A stretch of 64,000 nt of DNA from Saprospiraceae bacterium (GCA_020628645.1 JAHDES010000021.1:32392-96391); one strand, 5' to 3'. Shown: positions 1 through 10,262, numbered from the stretch's first letter. Made by a program: numbers and translations. The notes: generated from the letters alone by a model not told the origin.

Positions 1-492
1 ACAGCTCAAGTTCCTTTTGGCGGTACAACCAATATCAAATTTGATCCTCAATATTTAGAATTACTGACCTCTTCCATTCAAGGAAGTACCATAGTTTGGA
101 AATTCAATTCAAAAAGAACAGGTAACACCTCTATAAGCGTACGAGAATTTGGTGGCATTACGCCTTATATTAAGGAGACCTCGTATGAAGTCAACATTTT
201 TGTCTTACAAGCACGCCCTTCTTATATTGTAATAGCATCAAAAGATGATCTAACCAAAATTGAAGGCGTTGGTCCTAAAATTCAAGATATTTTACATCAA
301 GCAGCCATTCATACCTTCTCTGATTTAGCTACAGCACAACTATCTCATTTAGATGAACTTTTGAATAAGGCAGGCAAACGCTACAACTTACATGATCCTT
401 CTACTTGGCCACAACAGGCACAACTTGCTGCCGATGGAAAATGGGATGATTTAAAGGTTTTGCAAGATCAATTAATTGGAGGTAAAGTCTAA
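1..492 (+). CDS. Partial protein with paralogue-shared central domain and C-terminal helix-hairpin-helix domain
   Basis: The frame is open from the first base, so the N-terminus lies outside the window; 163 codons are visible. Residues 1-72 closely match residues 147-218 of the next gene (about 40 of 72 identical by hand alignment, sharing LELLTSSIQG and IVWKFNSK). From about residue 80 comes a helix-hairpin-helix-like domain (LTKIEGVGPKIQDIL, then HDPSTWPQQAQLAADGKWDDL). That domain is found at the C-terminus of various bacterial proteins and is often assumed to bind nucleic acid or protein. The shared part is beta-rich and ends in YEVNIFVL, loosely resembling an Ig or chagasin-like strand pattern; this is inference. 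No function can be assigned. It ends 196 bp before its co-directional paralogue. Confidence 0.8.
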   Translation, partial: TAQVPFGGTTNIKFDPQYLELLTSSIQGSTIVWKFNSKRTGNTSISVREFGGITPYIKETSYEVNIFVLQARPSYIVIASKDDLTKIEGVGPKIQDILHQAAIHTFSDLATAQLSHLDELLNKAGKRYNLHDPSTWPQQAQLAADGKWDDLKVLQDQLIGGKV

Positions 493-688
493 ATTTTATC
501 ATCCCCGTAAAAATACCTGTTTTTTAATCTCAAGTACTTCCGCGCTGACGAAAACAAAGTATTCACAAGATATTTGCATTGTCAACATAAGAATCATAAA
601 AGAAAACATCAAAAAACCAATATTTATTTAACCCTAGAATGAAGCCAATATTATCCGAGCCGATTTCTGCCTAAAACCTATTAACGTC

Positions 689-1852
689 ATGGGATTTTAC
701 AACTTAATCTCCGCTTCTAAACTTTCTGCCATTTACGATGGAATTCAAAACAACCTTATTCTTTATGCTGAGGGTGAAGTTCAAAACTACACGACTGGTA
801 TTGCCTTCAATCGAGATCAACACTTCGTTGGTGGATTAAAATTTGATCTTGGTGGCTGGACGGGTCCTCTTGCTTCTCCTCCATCTTCACGCCATTACAG
901 TCATTCACAGCGAATTGATGTCCCCTTACCTAAAACTGATACCGTAATCATTGCTGATGCTGAAAATCCAAATGGTGTTCCTGTAAAAGTAATGGTGATT
1001 ACAGCGGGCGAGCAAATGCCAAGGATGCTTGCGAATGCTGAAACTACAGCAGTTACTACACCAGGTGCTCCGGGTGAAAAATACATCAATAGCTTATTTG
1101 GTGTGCCTTTTGAAATAAAGGCGGATGCACAAGTTCCTCAAGGAGGAGGTGTGACTATTCAATATGATAATAAGTTTTTAGAGCTTTTAACCTCTTCTAT
1201 CCAAGGCAATCAAATTGTTTGGAAATTCAATTCTAAGCAAACAGGAAATAGCAAAGTTACGGTGAATACAAGTGGAGGAATTGCCACATTTGTTATGACA
1301 ACCGTTTATGATGTCAATGTTTTTGTATTAAAACAAACCAATACGGCTGATGCTATGATTCCACTTAGTTTCTTGGGTATGACGAATATTGGACTTAATA
1401 AAATTCGTCAAAAATATCCAAATGCGAAGCTTTATGAAGTAGATGGAAAAGCAAGTTCACCAACGACAGTAGCTACTGGTATTGATAATATGCGTATTGT
1501 ATGTCAATTACCTAATAACTGCACAGCCATGGTTAGTTCTACTTCCTGGGGCGAATTTGGTCCAGTAGAATTTTATAAACAACCATTTCTTGAAGATCAA
1601 GTGATTCCTTGGCCTGTACAATTAGATTTGGATGAAGCGGTCAATTTATTACACAAGGCGGGTTACAGCGGTACATTTAATAACGTGACTTTACGTAAGC
1701 CATTGTACCCAGGTGTAGTAGAGCCATCTTACATTTTTGGTATGACCAATGGTGAAATGATTTTTGTAGGTGTTGATACAAAGAAAGTTACCAATCATTC
1801 AAAAGGAAGAACAACTTCTAAATCGAAAAAATCAACCGTTTCTGCGAACTAA
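689..1852 (+). CDS. Hypothetical protein, tandem paralogue of the upstream gene
   Basis: A 387-residue protein with no signal peptide or membrane segment. Residues 1-130 form an N-terminal region (FYNLISASKLSAIYDGIQNN) whose counterpart in the upstream gene is cut off by the window edge. Residues 140-220 are the domain shared with that gene. Residues 222-365 are a different C-terminal domain (FLGMTNIGLNKIRQKYP, YIFGMTNGEMIFVGVD) that replaces the helix-hairpin-helix domain of the neighbour. A basic Ser/Lys tail of about 20 residues follows. The pair therefore looks like a duplication followed by C-terminal domain exchange. The family is not recognised. A strong terminator lies about 90 bp downstream, so this gene probably ends its transcription unit. 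Confidence 0.85.
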   Translation: MGFYNLISASKLSAIYDGIQNNLILYAEGEVQNYTTGIAFNRDQHFVGGLKFDLGGWTGPLASPPSSRHYSHSQRIDVPLPKTDTVIIADAENPNGVPVKVMVITAGEQMPRMLANAETTAVTTPGAPGEKYINSLFGVPFEIKADAQVPQGGGVTIQYDNKFLELLTSSIQGNQIVWKFNSKQTGNSKVTVNTSGGIATFVMTTVYDVNVFVLKQTNTADAMIPLSFLGMTNIGLNKIRQKYPNAKLYEVDGKASSPTTVATGIDNMRIVCQLPNNCTAMVSSTSWGEFGPVEFYKQPFLEDQVIPWPVQLDLDEAVNLLHKAGYSGTFNNVTLRKPLYPGVVEPSYIFGMTNGEMIFVGVDTKKVTNHSKGRTTSKSKKSTVSAN

Positions 1853-1944
1853 ATAATATCAAAGAGAAAACTACCATAAGTTTTTCTACAAAAATATTAG
1901 CTTGGTTTTAAGGGAACCTACCCGTTCTCTTAGAGATGACCATA

Positions 1945-1990
1945 GGGGCTAAAGAACGAGATTTGTTCTTTGGCCTCTTTTTATTTTTAG
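1945..1990 (+). terminator. Rho-independent terminator
   Basis: The 13-nt arms at 1945-1957 and 1965-1977 pair fully, with two G-U wobbles, around a 7-nt loop. A T-rich tract follows from 1978. It sits about 90 bp after the stop codon at 1852 and points the same way. The rest of the 1853-2307 gap is AT-rich with no convincing gene. Confidence 0.8.
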
Positions 1991-2307
1991 GGTTTAAAAA
2001 ATGGCGACAATTTGTTGTGAATAAAAGCAATATGCCCTTATACTGTCACATTTTTAGACGAAAAAAGACAGTTATAAATATAAAAAAACAACATCTTGTA
2101 AATTGTAGTCAACCTAATTCAAGGACATTCATAAATCATTGTCTTTGAATAACTTATCCCTCCCTACTATTTCCCCAATAACGGTAACTTTAATTTGTAC
2201 TCCGTAGTAAGATGATCGGTTTTAATTGCTGTTAGATTAATTTTTATATCAACCGTCTTGAATTTAACAACACTCCACTCATCTACTGCCCCTAACAGAA
2301 TGTCAGT

Positions 2308-5300
2308 ATGAGATCACTGCAAGAAGCAAAAATAAATCTACTTCTCGGAATATTTTTACTATTCGGATACTCATCCTTTGCCCAATTAGTTGCTGATTTT
2401 GACTATAGTTTTGGTGGTGAAGGACTTCCTTGTGTCCCATTAACCGTCAATTTTACAAATACCTCTACAGGAGACATCAATAGTTATTCTTGGACTATAG
2501 AAGATACTTTTTTTTCCAATCAACCGAATCCACTTCGAAATTTAACCTTTGGAGCACCATATCAAGTATGCTTACGCATTACGGATACGAATGGAAATTT
2601 AGATGAAATTTGTAAAACGATTGAAGTATTTAATCCTCCAAATTTTACACTTTCTACAAATAGTGATAACTATTGTAGTCCGTCAAATGTCACATATTCC
2701 ATTGAAGCAGATGTTCCCATAGATTCCTTAATTATTGATTATGGTGATGGTACAATTGAAGAAAAGAAATTTGCAGCAACGACAACTTATGATATCTCCT
2801 ACACTTACGAACAAGCAGGAGATTACTCCATCTCGGCAACGATTTTTGAAACACATGGCTGTTCTTCTACACAAGCATTTGCCAATATTATTAGCGTAAC
2901 CAACTCACCTGATGCTAGTTTTACAGCATCTCCAACGGCTAGTTGTACCATTCCTTTAAATGTGAGTTTTAGTATAAATAACCCTTCCATTAATTCTACA
3001 ACCTATGAATGGAGTTTTGGAGACGGGACTAGTTCATCAGGTTTTAATCCAATTCATCAATATATTGAAGCTGGAAGTTTTGATGTTCAATTGATTGCGA
3101 CTGATGATTTATCAGGTTGTTCTGATACCGTTTTTCATGAAAACTTGGTCAATATTGGAGAAAATGCAGCTGCATTTGAAAGTGAAATCATTTATAATGG
3201 CAATTGTGGCAATACAGAAGTTCATTTTACAAATCTTACAGATGGTGAAATCGTTTCCATTCTTTGGGATTTTGGAGATGGGAATACTTCAACAGAAGAA
3301 AATCCAATTCATATTTATACCGATGAAGGTTGCTATACTCCTACGATGAATATCAATACCGCAGGAGGTTGTGAAGCCAGTTCTACCGCTACCGAATGTA
3401 TACCAGTAAATGGAAATGTGTCCGCCACTTATACCATTGGAGGGGATGCTAGTTCTTGTACAACTGAAAATGGTACGACAATCAATTTCTTTGGAAATGC
3501 TCCTGAAGCCATCAGTTTTTTATGGAATTTCGGCGGTTTAGGTACTTCAACAGAACAGAATCCAAGTTTCACCTTTACCCAATCTGGAACTTATCCCATT
3601 TCGATGACTGCCACATTTGCAGACGGTTGTTCTATGAGTGTAGTAGAAGAAACCATTAAACTATCTCCCTTAGCCATACAAGTTAATGCTAGTGAACGTG
3701 CGGGTTGTGCGCCTTTTTCTGTAAGTTTTGAAAATACAGCTACTTTTGACGCGCCTGTTACGGCTTACGAATGGGATTTTGGGTTTACTACTTCTAACCT
3801 TCCTAATCCAACTGTAGTTTATCCAGACACAGGTGATTTCAATGTGATTTTAAAAATAACAACACAAGATGGCTGTTCTACTTCTATTTTGTTAGAAAAT
3901 TATATTTCAGTAGGACATCCGCCAGCTATAGATTTCTTTGCAGACCCTTTACTAACTTGTGCAGAACAAGAGGTATTTTTCACATCCATTTCTGATGAGA
4001 CTGCCGATAAATGGTACTGGGAATTTGGAGATGGAGAAACGTCAGAGGATGAAAATCCTTCTCATAAATATACTAGTACAGGTGTTTTTGATATTAGTCT
4101 TATTATTGCTAGCAATGGTTGCGAAAGTAGTCTTATTAAAGAAGATTACATCACGATTATTCCTCCATTAGCCAATTTTGAAGCGACCACTTTTTGCGAT
4201 CAACTAAGTGTAGAATTATTGGATAGTTCTTTAGGCGCAGATAGTTGGTTGTGGGATTTGGGGGATGGAACAACTTCAGATGAACAACATCCAACGCATA
4301 CTTATACCAGTGCAGGTACGTATACAATAAGTTTAACCGTATTTAATTTACTCACAGGTTGTGATGATACCTTGACGGAAGAAGTAAACATTACAGATAC
4401 GAAAGCAGATTTCACTTTAAACTCTTTTTCTGCCTGTCCAAGCGACTCCATTTCTATAAAAAATATATCAACCAATGCTGCTTTTTATCAATGGATTTAT
4501 CCAGCAGGGGTAAGCATGACTCCGAATAGTTTCTTAAATGATAGACCAACATTTAGTTTTCCTTTTCCAGGAAAATATACCGATTTTGGACTGATCGTTA
4601 CAGATGTAAATGATTGCACAGACACTCTTATGTTAACGGATACCGTTACTATTTGGGATGTAACCGCATTTTTTGATTATCAAATCAACTATTCTTGTTT
4701 ACCTGTAGAAGTAGAATTCACTGATTTTTCTTCTAGTATTCTAAGTGATGTAGTCAGTTACTATTGGGAATTTGGAGATGGTAATACATCTTCTGATCCT
4801 AACCCCATCCATCCATATGAAGAAAATGGTATCTACACTGTGACCTTAACCGTCAAGAATGCACAAGGCTGTGTGGACACTTATATTCGCCAAAATAGCA
4901 TTGAAATAGACGAACCCGTCCCCACTTTTGAGATACAACAAAATAATTGTTCTACGCTAGATTTATCCTTTGTCAATACCACCATTACAAATGCAGGCTT
5001 TGCTTATGTTTGGGATTTTGGAGATGGAACGACTTCTAACGATCAAAGTCCATTACATACCTTTGCTTCAGAAGGCACTTATACGGTTTGTTTGTCTGCC
5101 ACAAGTGGCTCTGATTGTACCGAACAAACTTGTAGAACGATAAATGTATTTCTTCCTGTAGCCAACTTCTCTGGAGATAATTTGACCTTATCTTGTCCAA
5201 GTACACCATTGATTACTAATTTTACAGATAATTCTTCAGGTGCGATGACATGGGCTTGGGATTTTGGAGATGGTGTAAGCTCAAGTTTACAACACCCATC

Positions 5301-7881
5301 TCATCTATACCCTGAAGCAGGAAATTATACCGTTTGTTTAACAGTGACTAATGAATTTGGATGTGCCGATACTTTTTGTCAAGATGATTATATCCAAGTT
5401 TCGGGGCCATCTGCGAGTTTTAGTTTTACACCAGAAGAAGGGTGTAGTGCCTTAGAGGTTGTTTTTTCAGCTACGGCAAATAATGTTGTCCAATACAATT
5501 GGGATTTTGGAGATGGAGATGGTATTGTTCAAACTACAACTGATAATAGCAGTGAGGTGCAACATACCTATACCTTAGGTGGATTTTTCGCTCCTACCTT
5601 AATTGTTGAAGATTCGACGGGTTGTGCCGTATTAATTGAAGCAGAAGAATTAGTAGAAGTTCAAACCTTAGGAGCAGATTTCACCTCCACGGCTAGTGAA
5701 TTCTGTGAGGGAGCAGTTTTACCCATCAATTTCAATGCGCAATTTGATGATCCGTCTATTGTCAATGATATCAATTGGTATTTTCCAGGTTCCAATACGC
5801 CTGTGAGTGCCCAAACGAATCCAGCGGGTGTCATTTATACCAACCCCGGTACTTATAATGCCACTTTAGAAGTCATTACAGATTATTGTACCATAACAAT
5901 TGTAAAAGAAGATTTAATACAAATACATCCACAACCTTCTGCTTCATTTATTGTAGATTCTGAAAATGGTTGTTTAACACAAACCATAGAATTCTTGGAT
6001 GATTCTTCGATACCCGTAGGAGTTATCAATGATTGGCATTGGCACATGGATGGAGAAATTATCAATACGGATAGTTCATTTACTTACAATTTTCCAATGC
6101 CTGATACGTCTTATGTCATTTCATTAGATGTGATGTCAGAAGAAGGTTGTACCGATACCTTTCAAGATACTCTTGCGGTAGTTGAAGGGATTTTAGTTGA
6201 TGCTGGAGATAATATTTCTATTTGTCAAAATGAAAGTAAACAATTAAATGCATCTACCACTTCTGACAATATCCTCAATTATAATTGGAGTCCTAGTGCT
6301 GGACTCAGTTGTACGAATTGTCCCAACCCGATGGCAAGTCCTTCTAGTACAACGACTTATTATTTGACTATTTTAAATAATGATGGTTGTTATGCTGTAG
6401 ATTCTGTGGAAGTAGTTGTGAGTACTTTAGTCGCCCCTATAGTAGAATTAACCGCTGACACAGCTATTTGTGTTGGAGAAATTATTCAAATTTTTGCTTC
6501 AGGAGGAGATTCCCCATTTAATTATACGTGGGATGATTCCGCAGAAGGATTGAGTTGTTATACCAATTGTTTAAATCCTATTGCTTCACCCGAAAATACG
6601 ACAACTTATACTGTTTATGTAGATAATGCAGATGGTTGTACCAGTTCAAAATCAGTAACTGTCGAGGTTTTAGATACTGACTTTATTGTTTTAGGAGAAG
6701 ATAAAACGATCTGTGAAGGCGCATCTACTCAATTAGAAGTGTTAAACGGAACGAATCCTTCTTGGGAAAACGATCCAAGTTTAAGTTGTTTGGATTGCTT
6801 CACTCCTACCGTTAGTCCACTTGATACGACGACTTATGTTGTAAGCACTATTAGTCCAAATGGTTGTGAAATCACAGATGAGATTCAGGTTAATATTTTA
6901 TCCGATGAATATATTGATGCTGGAGATGATGAAGCCATTTGTTTAGGAGATAAAGTTACGCTGTTTGGCAATTTTGATGGAGAAGTTGTTTGGACAGAGA
7001 ATGGAGAAATCGTTGCCATCAACGAACCACTTTTAAATGTAGAACCAACTGAAACTACTGATTACACCCTTAGTGTTACTGTCGATGAATGTACCATCAC
7101 CGATCAATTAACTATCACAGTATACGATAAGGCAGATGTTTTAACGGAAGACTACGAAGTTTGTGAAGGGACTTCTATTCAAGTAGAAGCGAGTGGTTTA
7201 GCTACTCAATTTGAATGGATTTATTCTCCTGATTTAAATGTTATTGATGTTCCAAATCCAATTATTACGCCAAGTGAACCAAGTACATACACCGTCATTG
7301 GTCGCATTGGCAATTGTGAGCCAGATACCAATACTGTTTTTGTAGATATATTAGACAATCCTTCCATTTCGATGGTCGAAAACTACACCTTTACTCAAGG
7401 CGAAAGCGTAACGGTAAATCCACAAGTACAAGGCTTGGGCTTTTATGATTATCAATGGACCAATTCACCCGATTTATCATGTTGGGATTGTCCAAATCCT
7501 GTTATTACACCTGACACCAATTCTGTGTATCAATTGACTGTTTTTGATGAAAATGGGTGTGCGGATTCTGTCATGTTAGTGTTTAGAGAATTATTCATTT
7601 GTGAAGAAACCTCTATCGTTGTACCTACTGCTTTCACCCCGAATGAAGATGGTCATAATGACGAATTTATGGTACGAGGTTCAGCAGAATTTAAATCAAT
7701 GCGTATCTATAACCGTTGGGGCAAACTCATTTTTGAATCTACTGATCCTAATCAAGGATGGGATGGACGATATAAAGGGCAATTACTCAATCGGGATGCT
7801 TATACCTATCATATAGAAGCTATTTGTCGCTTAGATGGAAGTGTAATTTCAAAAACTGGAGACATCACATTGATCCGATAA
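2308..7881 (+). CDS. Giant PKD-repeat adhesin with T9SS type B sorting domain
   Basis: This 1857-residue secreted surface protein opens with a signal peptide ending near FGYSSFA-QL. About 15 PKD-type repeats follow (residues ~60-1290), most showing the WDFGDGT...NP.H.Y...G.Y.V.L signature; several are degenerate, for example a WNFGG variant. Residues ~1290-1765 hold six Ig-like repeats of about 80 residues, each with a C..E/G...L start and several with an LSC..C.NP..SP motif. The C-terminus (from ~1769, VPTAFTPNEDGHND...IYNRWG...GWDG) is the gliding-motility type B sorting domain read by the T9SS. Regular Cys spacing suggests disulfides outside the cell. The PorP/SprF gene starts 14 bp downstream, a classic pairing. 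Probable role: adhesion, gliding or cell-cell contact; the ligand is unknown. Confidence 0.93.
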   Translation: MRSLQEAKINLLLGIFLLFGYSSFAQLVADFDYSFGGEGLPCVPLTVNFTNTSTGDINSYSWTIEDTFFSNQPNPLRNLTFGAPYQVCLRITDTNGNLDEICKTIEVFNPPNFTLSTNSDNYCSPSNVTYSIEADVPIDSLIIDYGDGTIEEKKFAATTTYDISYTYEQAGDYSISATIFETHGCSSTQAFANIISVTNSPDASFTASPTASCTIPLNVSFSINNPSINSTTYEWSFGDGTSSSGFNPIHQYIEAGSFDVQLIATDDLSGCSDTVFHENLVNIGENAAAFESEIIYNGNCGNTEVHFTNLTDGEIVSILWDFGDGNTSTEENPIHIYTDEGCYTPTMNINTAGGCEASSTATECIPVNGNVSATYTIGGDASSCTTENGTTINFFGNAPEAISFLWNFGGLGTSTEQNPSFTFTQSGTYPISMTATFADGCSMSVVEETIKLSPLAIQVNASERAGCAPFSVSFENTATFDAPVTAYEWDFGFTTSNLPNPTVVYPDTGDFNVILKITTQDGCSTSILLENYISVGHPPAIDFFADPLLTCAEQEVFFTSISDETADKWYWEFGDGETSEDENPSHKYTSTGVFDISLIIASNGCESSLIKEDYITIIPPLANFEATTFCDQLSVELLDSSLGADSWLWDLGDGTTSDEQHPTHTYTSAGTYTISLTVFNLLTGCDDTLTEEVNITDTKADFTLNSFSACPSDSISIKNISTNAAFYQWIYPAGVSMTPNSFLNDRPTFSFPFPGKYTDFGLIVTDVNDCTDTLMLTDTVTIWDVTAFFDYQINYSCLPVEVEFTDFSSSILSDVVSYYWEFGDGNTSSDPNPIHPYEENGIYTVTLTVKNAQGCVDTYIRQNSIEIDEPVPTFEIQQNNCSTLDLSFVNTTITNAGFAYVWDFGDGTTSNDQSPLHTFASEGTYTVCLSATSGSDCTEQTCRTINVFLPVANFSGDNLTLSCPSTPLITNFTDNSSGAMTWAWDFGDGVSSSLQHPSHLYPEAGNYTVCLTVTNEFGCADTFCQDDYIQVSGPSASFSFTPEEGCSALEVVFSATANNVVQYNWDFGDGDGIVQTTTDNSSEVQHTYTLGGFFAPTLIVEDSTGCAVLIEAEELVEVQTLGADFTSTASEFCEGAVLPINFNAQFDDPSIVNDINWYFPGSNTPVSAQTNPAGVIYTNPGTYNATLEVITDYCTITIVKEDLIQIHPQPSASFIVDSENGCLTQTIEFLDDSSIPVGVINDWHWHMDGEIINTDSSFTYNFPMPDTSYVISLDVMSEEGCTDTFQDTLAVVEGILVDAGDNISICQNESKQLNASTTSDNILNYNWSPSAGLSCTNCPNPMASPSSTTTYYLTILNNDGCYAVDSVEVVVSTLVAPIVELTADTAICVGEIIQIFASGGDSPFNYTWDDSAEGLSCYTNCLNPIASPENTTTYTVYVDNADGCTSSKSVTVEVLDTDFIVLGEDKTICEGASTQLEVLNGTNPSWENDPSLSCLDCFTPTVSPLDTTTYVVSTISPNGCEITDEIQVNILSDEYIDAGDDEAICLGDKVTLFGNFDGEVVWTENGEIVAINEPLLNVEPTETTDYTLSVTVDECTITDQLTITVYDKADVLTEDYEVCEGTSIQVEASGLATQFEWIYSPDLNVIDVPNPIITPSEPSTYTVIGRIGNCEPDTNTVFVDILDNPSISMVENYTFTQGESVTVNPQVQGLGFYDYQWTNSPDLSCWDCPNPVITPDTNSVYQLTVFDENGCADSVMLVFRELFICEETSIVVPTAFTPNEDGHNDEFMVRGSAEFKSMRIYNRWGKLIFESTDPNQGWDGRYKGQLLNRDAYTYHIEAICRLDGSVISKTGDITLIR

Positions 7882-7895
7882 AAAATTAATCTCAA

Positions 7896-8930
7896 ATGAG
7901 AAAACGATATACATTATTGGGAATATTAGTTCTATTTGGCGTATTGCAATTGCAAGCTCAAGATCCTCATTTTTCCCAACTATTCAATGCACCTACTTTA
8001 ATGAATCCTGCCTTGACAGGTATGATGAACACGGATGCAAGGGTATCTATTCAATATCGTACACAGTGGGGATCGCTGTCTACGCCTTACAAAACCATGT
8101 TTGCCGCAGCAGATTTTGCGCCTTTGCGTTACGTTTTTAATTCGGACGATATTGTTGGAGTAGGATTGTACCTTTTAAATGATAAAGCAGGAACCGCTGA
8201 GTTACAAAATACACAAGCTCAATTAGCTTTGGCGTATAGTAAATCTTTAAATGGGCAGGGCAACAATTATTTGAGTGTAGGCGGTCAAGTTGGATTTGGT
8301 CAACAACGCCTCAATCCGTCTAACTTAATTTTTGATAGCCAAATAGAAGGCACTTTTATTAATACGAGTTTAGATAATGGAGAAACGATGGATTTCTCAG
8401 GTTTTTCTTACATGGACGTGTCGGCAGGAATTGCTTGGTCGTATAAACCAGAAAAATTTACCAGTATCTATCTAGGTGCTGCTGCTGCTCATTTGAATGA
8501 ACCACAAGTCAGTTTTTTTGGAGATGGTTCCGAATTATTATATCGTAGATTGACGGCTTATGCTGGAGGAGAATTTCGAGTAAATTATACGCTTTCTTTA
8601 CTTCCTCGCGCATTTTATCAAAAACAAGGGCCTCATAGTGAATTAGTGATGGGAGCTTTAGCCAAATTTAAGATGACGCAATCGCGCGGTTATAAAGAAT
8701 TATCCTCTTTACTTTTGGGTATGATGTATCGTACAAGTGATGCATTAATCTTAATTGCTCGTTATGATTTCAATTCCTTTGGAGTGAGTTTTAGTTATGA
8801 TGTGAATGTTTCTACGCTCAATCCAGTGGCGAGAGGTTATGGTGCAATGGAAGTTGCTGTGGTCTATCGAACGTCTTTTTCTTCAGGCAATAGTTACCGA
8901 AATCGGCCCATGTCTTGTCCTACCTTTTAA
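7896..8930 (+). CDS. PorP/SprF family type IX secretion membrane protein
   Basis: A 344-residue outer-membrane beta-barrel with signal peptide (MRKRYTLLGILVLFGVLQLQAQ) and the family start DPHFSQLFNAPTLMNPALTG. Conserved features include the QYRTQW segment near residue 50 and the glycine/aromatic strands typical of the barrel. PorP/SprF proteins assist T9SS export or surface anchoring of adhesins with type B sorting domains, and are commonly encoded just downstream of their adhesin. Here the start is 14 bp after the stop of the PKD adhesin, so the two are almost certainly co-transcribed and this protein is likely dedicated to it. The length is normal for the family. Confidence 0.93.
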   Translation: MRKRYTLLGILVLFGVLQLQAQDPHFSQLFNAPTLMNPALTGMMNTDARVSIQYRTQWGSLSTPYKTMFAAADFAPLRYVFNSDDIVGVGLYLLNDKAGTAELQNTQAQLALAYSKSLNGQGNNYLSVGGQVGFGQQRLNPSNLIFDSQIEGTFINTSLDNGETMDFSGFSYMDVSAGIAWSYKPEKFTSIYLGAAAAHLNEPQVSFFGDGSELLYRRLTAYAGGEFRVNYTLSLLPRAFYQKQGPHSELVMGALAKFKMTQSRGYKELSSLLLGMMYRTSDALILIARYDFNSFGVSFSYDVNVSTLNPVARGYGAMEVAVVYRTSFSSGNSYRNRPMSCPTF

Positions 8931-8962
8931 ATGCAGGGATTTAAACCCAAACAAAAAAGTAG

Positions 8963-8982
8963 CACAGACATTGCTGTCTGTG
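8963..8982. repeat. REP-like perfect hairpin
   Basis: CACAGACA-ttgc-TGTCTGTG is a perfect 8-bp stem with a 4-nt loop, 33 bp after the PorP stop. No T-run follows, so it is not a standard intrinsic terminator. Elsewhere in the 8931-9304 gap the 12-mer AAATGCAGGGAT occurs twice (about 8930 and 9174); otherwise nothing recognisable is present. Confidence 0.5.
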
Positions 8983-9304
8983 AAATCAGTATTTGACCCC
9001 ATACAAAAATGGATAAGGCTTTACCATTATGCCTAGCATATTGTAAACGAAGTAACTTATGATTTCAACATGAGCAAGATCCATTGTATCATTTTGATCA
9101 TCAAGGGGTTAAAACCACCTTGGATCATTCATAATTCAAGGGAATTTATTTATTGAATCCAAGTATAGTTTTGAAATGCAGGGATAGTATTTTTCTATTC
9201 GTCAAAAAAATACTTGGATTTATCGTAGAAAGGTTAGAAAATTTTATGAGATTTAGTAGTTTAGTTACATCAAACAAAATTAATTTTCTCATCCAAAAAA
9301 ATAA

Positions 9305-10072
9305 ATGATGGCAACATTTCCCACACAAGTACAAGATGTAATTGATCAAGGTTATGAATTTCGCTTTGGCGATTATATCAGTAAAGGATTTGATATAATA
9401 AATAAAGATGTCGGTTTATTCATTGCGTTTACCTTAGTTTATGGTATTATCAATTGGGCGGCTGGGATGATTCCTATTGCTGGCGATCTAGCCAATGCAC
9501 TCATACTATCGCCTTGTTTAACCGCAGGTTATTTTTTAGCTGCACGAATCGTAGATAGTAGACAATCCTTACAATTTGGTGATTTCTTTAAAGGCTTTGA
9601 TTGGTTGGTTCAGTTGTTAGTTGTTGCCTTGATTCAGATAGCTATTTTTCTTCTGATTGCTGCTCCAATTTTGGGTACAATAGGTTGGTCTTTATTTACT
9701 AATGGGTTTGATGATCCAGAGGCTGTTTTGACCATGTTTGAAAGTTTTGCTCCTTGGATGTTGCTTTTACTTATCCCTGTTATTTATTTTGGGATTGTAT
9801 GGTCATTTGCCCCTTATTTGATTGTATTTCATGATATGGAAGCTTGGCCAGCGATGGAGGCTAGTCGTCAAATTATTTCTCAAAAATTCTTTATATTTTT
9901 AATATTTGGTATAGTAACAGGGATCATTGCTATTCTAGGTGTATTAGGCTTAGTTATCGCATTATTGTACACGGTGCCAGCCGTTATTTGTATGCATTAT
10001 GCTTGTTTTGCACACATTGTAGGCTTTCCAGAAGATCATGAAGATGAAATATTAGATCATTTGGTGGTCTAG
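9305..10072 (+). CDS. Multi-pass integral membrane protein, uncharacterised
   Basis: A 255-residue protein with roughly six hydrophobic segments: about residues 28-50, 55-75, 95-120, 150-172, 198-222 and a re-entrant-looking stretch to ~240. A short soluble N-terminus (QVQDVIDQGYEFRFGDYISKGFDII) and an acidic tail (EDHEDEILDHL) flank them. The plan, cytoplasmic amphipathic start followed by paired helices with a central WSFAPYLIVFHDMEAWPAMEASRQII segment, resembles the DUF975/DUF2189-like membrane families, which have no established function. The family assignment is an inference from the pattern. ATG codons at 9305 and 9308 are equivalent starts. A hairpin at 10117-10168 follows. Confidence 0.8.
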   Translation: MMATFPTQVQDVIDQGYEFRFGDYISKGFDIINKDVGLFIAFTLVYGIINWAAGMIPIAGDLANALILSPCLTAGYFLAARIVDSRQSLQFGDFFKGFDWLVQLLVVALIQIAIFLLIAAPILGTIGWSLFTNGFDDPEAVLTMFESFAPWMLLLLIPVIYFGIVWSFAPYLIVFHDMEAWPAMEASRQIISQKFFIFLIFGIVTGIIAILGVLGLVIALLYTVPAVICMHYACFAHIVGFPEDHEDEILDHLVV

Positions 10073-10116
10073 ATTTATAGCGATTCATCTTTGTAAAAAG
10101 CATAAATTTTATTATA

Positions 10117-10168
10117 AAAAGAAGGGGGCTATTATCAATTCATAATTGTTGGTATGCTCTCTTCTTTT
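10117..10168 (+). terminator. Possible terminator hairpin after the membrane protein gene
   Basis: Arms 10117-10129 and 10156-10168 pair over 13 positions with two G-U wobbles, and a smaller CAATT-cat-AATTG stem sits inside. The T-rich side is within the stem rather than after it, so termination is plausible but not certain. Confidence 0.45.
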
Positions 10169-10262
10169 CATAAGAAGTAACCTATCTTACTTTGAGCGTC
10201 TCAAATGAGTAGATAAGTTTTCAAACTTACTTTCTTACTCATTACCCATTCAATACATTATC

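Noticed and set aside
1936..2148. 70-codon open frame after the second gene
   Set aside because: Its start lies on a strong intrinsic terminator and the translation has no recognisable features; the composition is that of an AT-rich gap.
2308..6200. Repeated ~250-bp units could suggest a DNA repeat array or CRISPR
   Set aside because: They are coding PKD repeats with diverged DNA and an uninterrupted reading frame; no short identical repeats with unique spacers.
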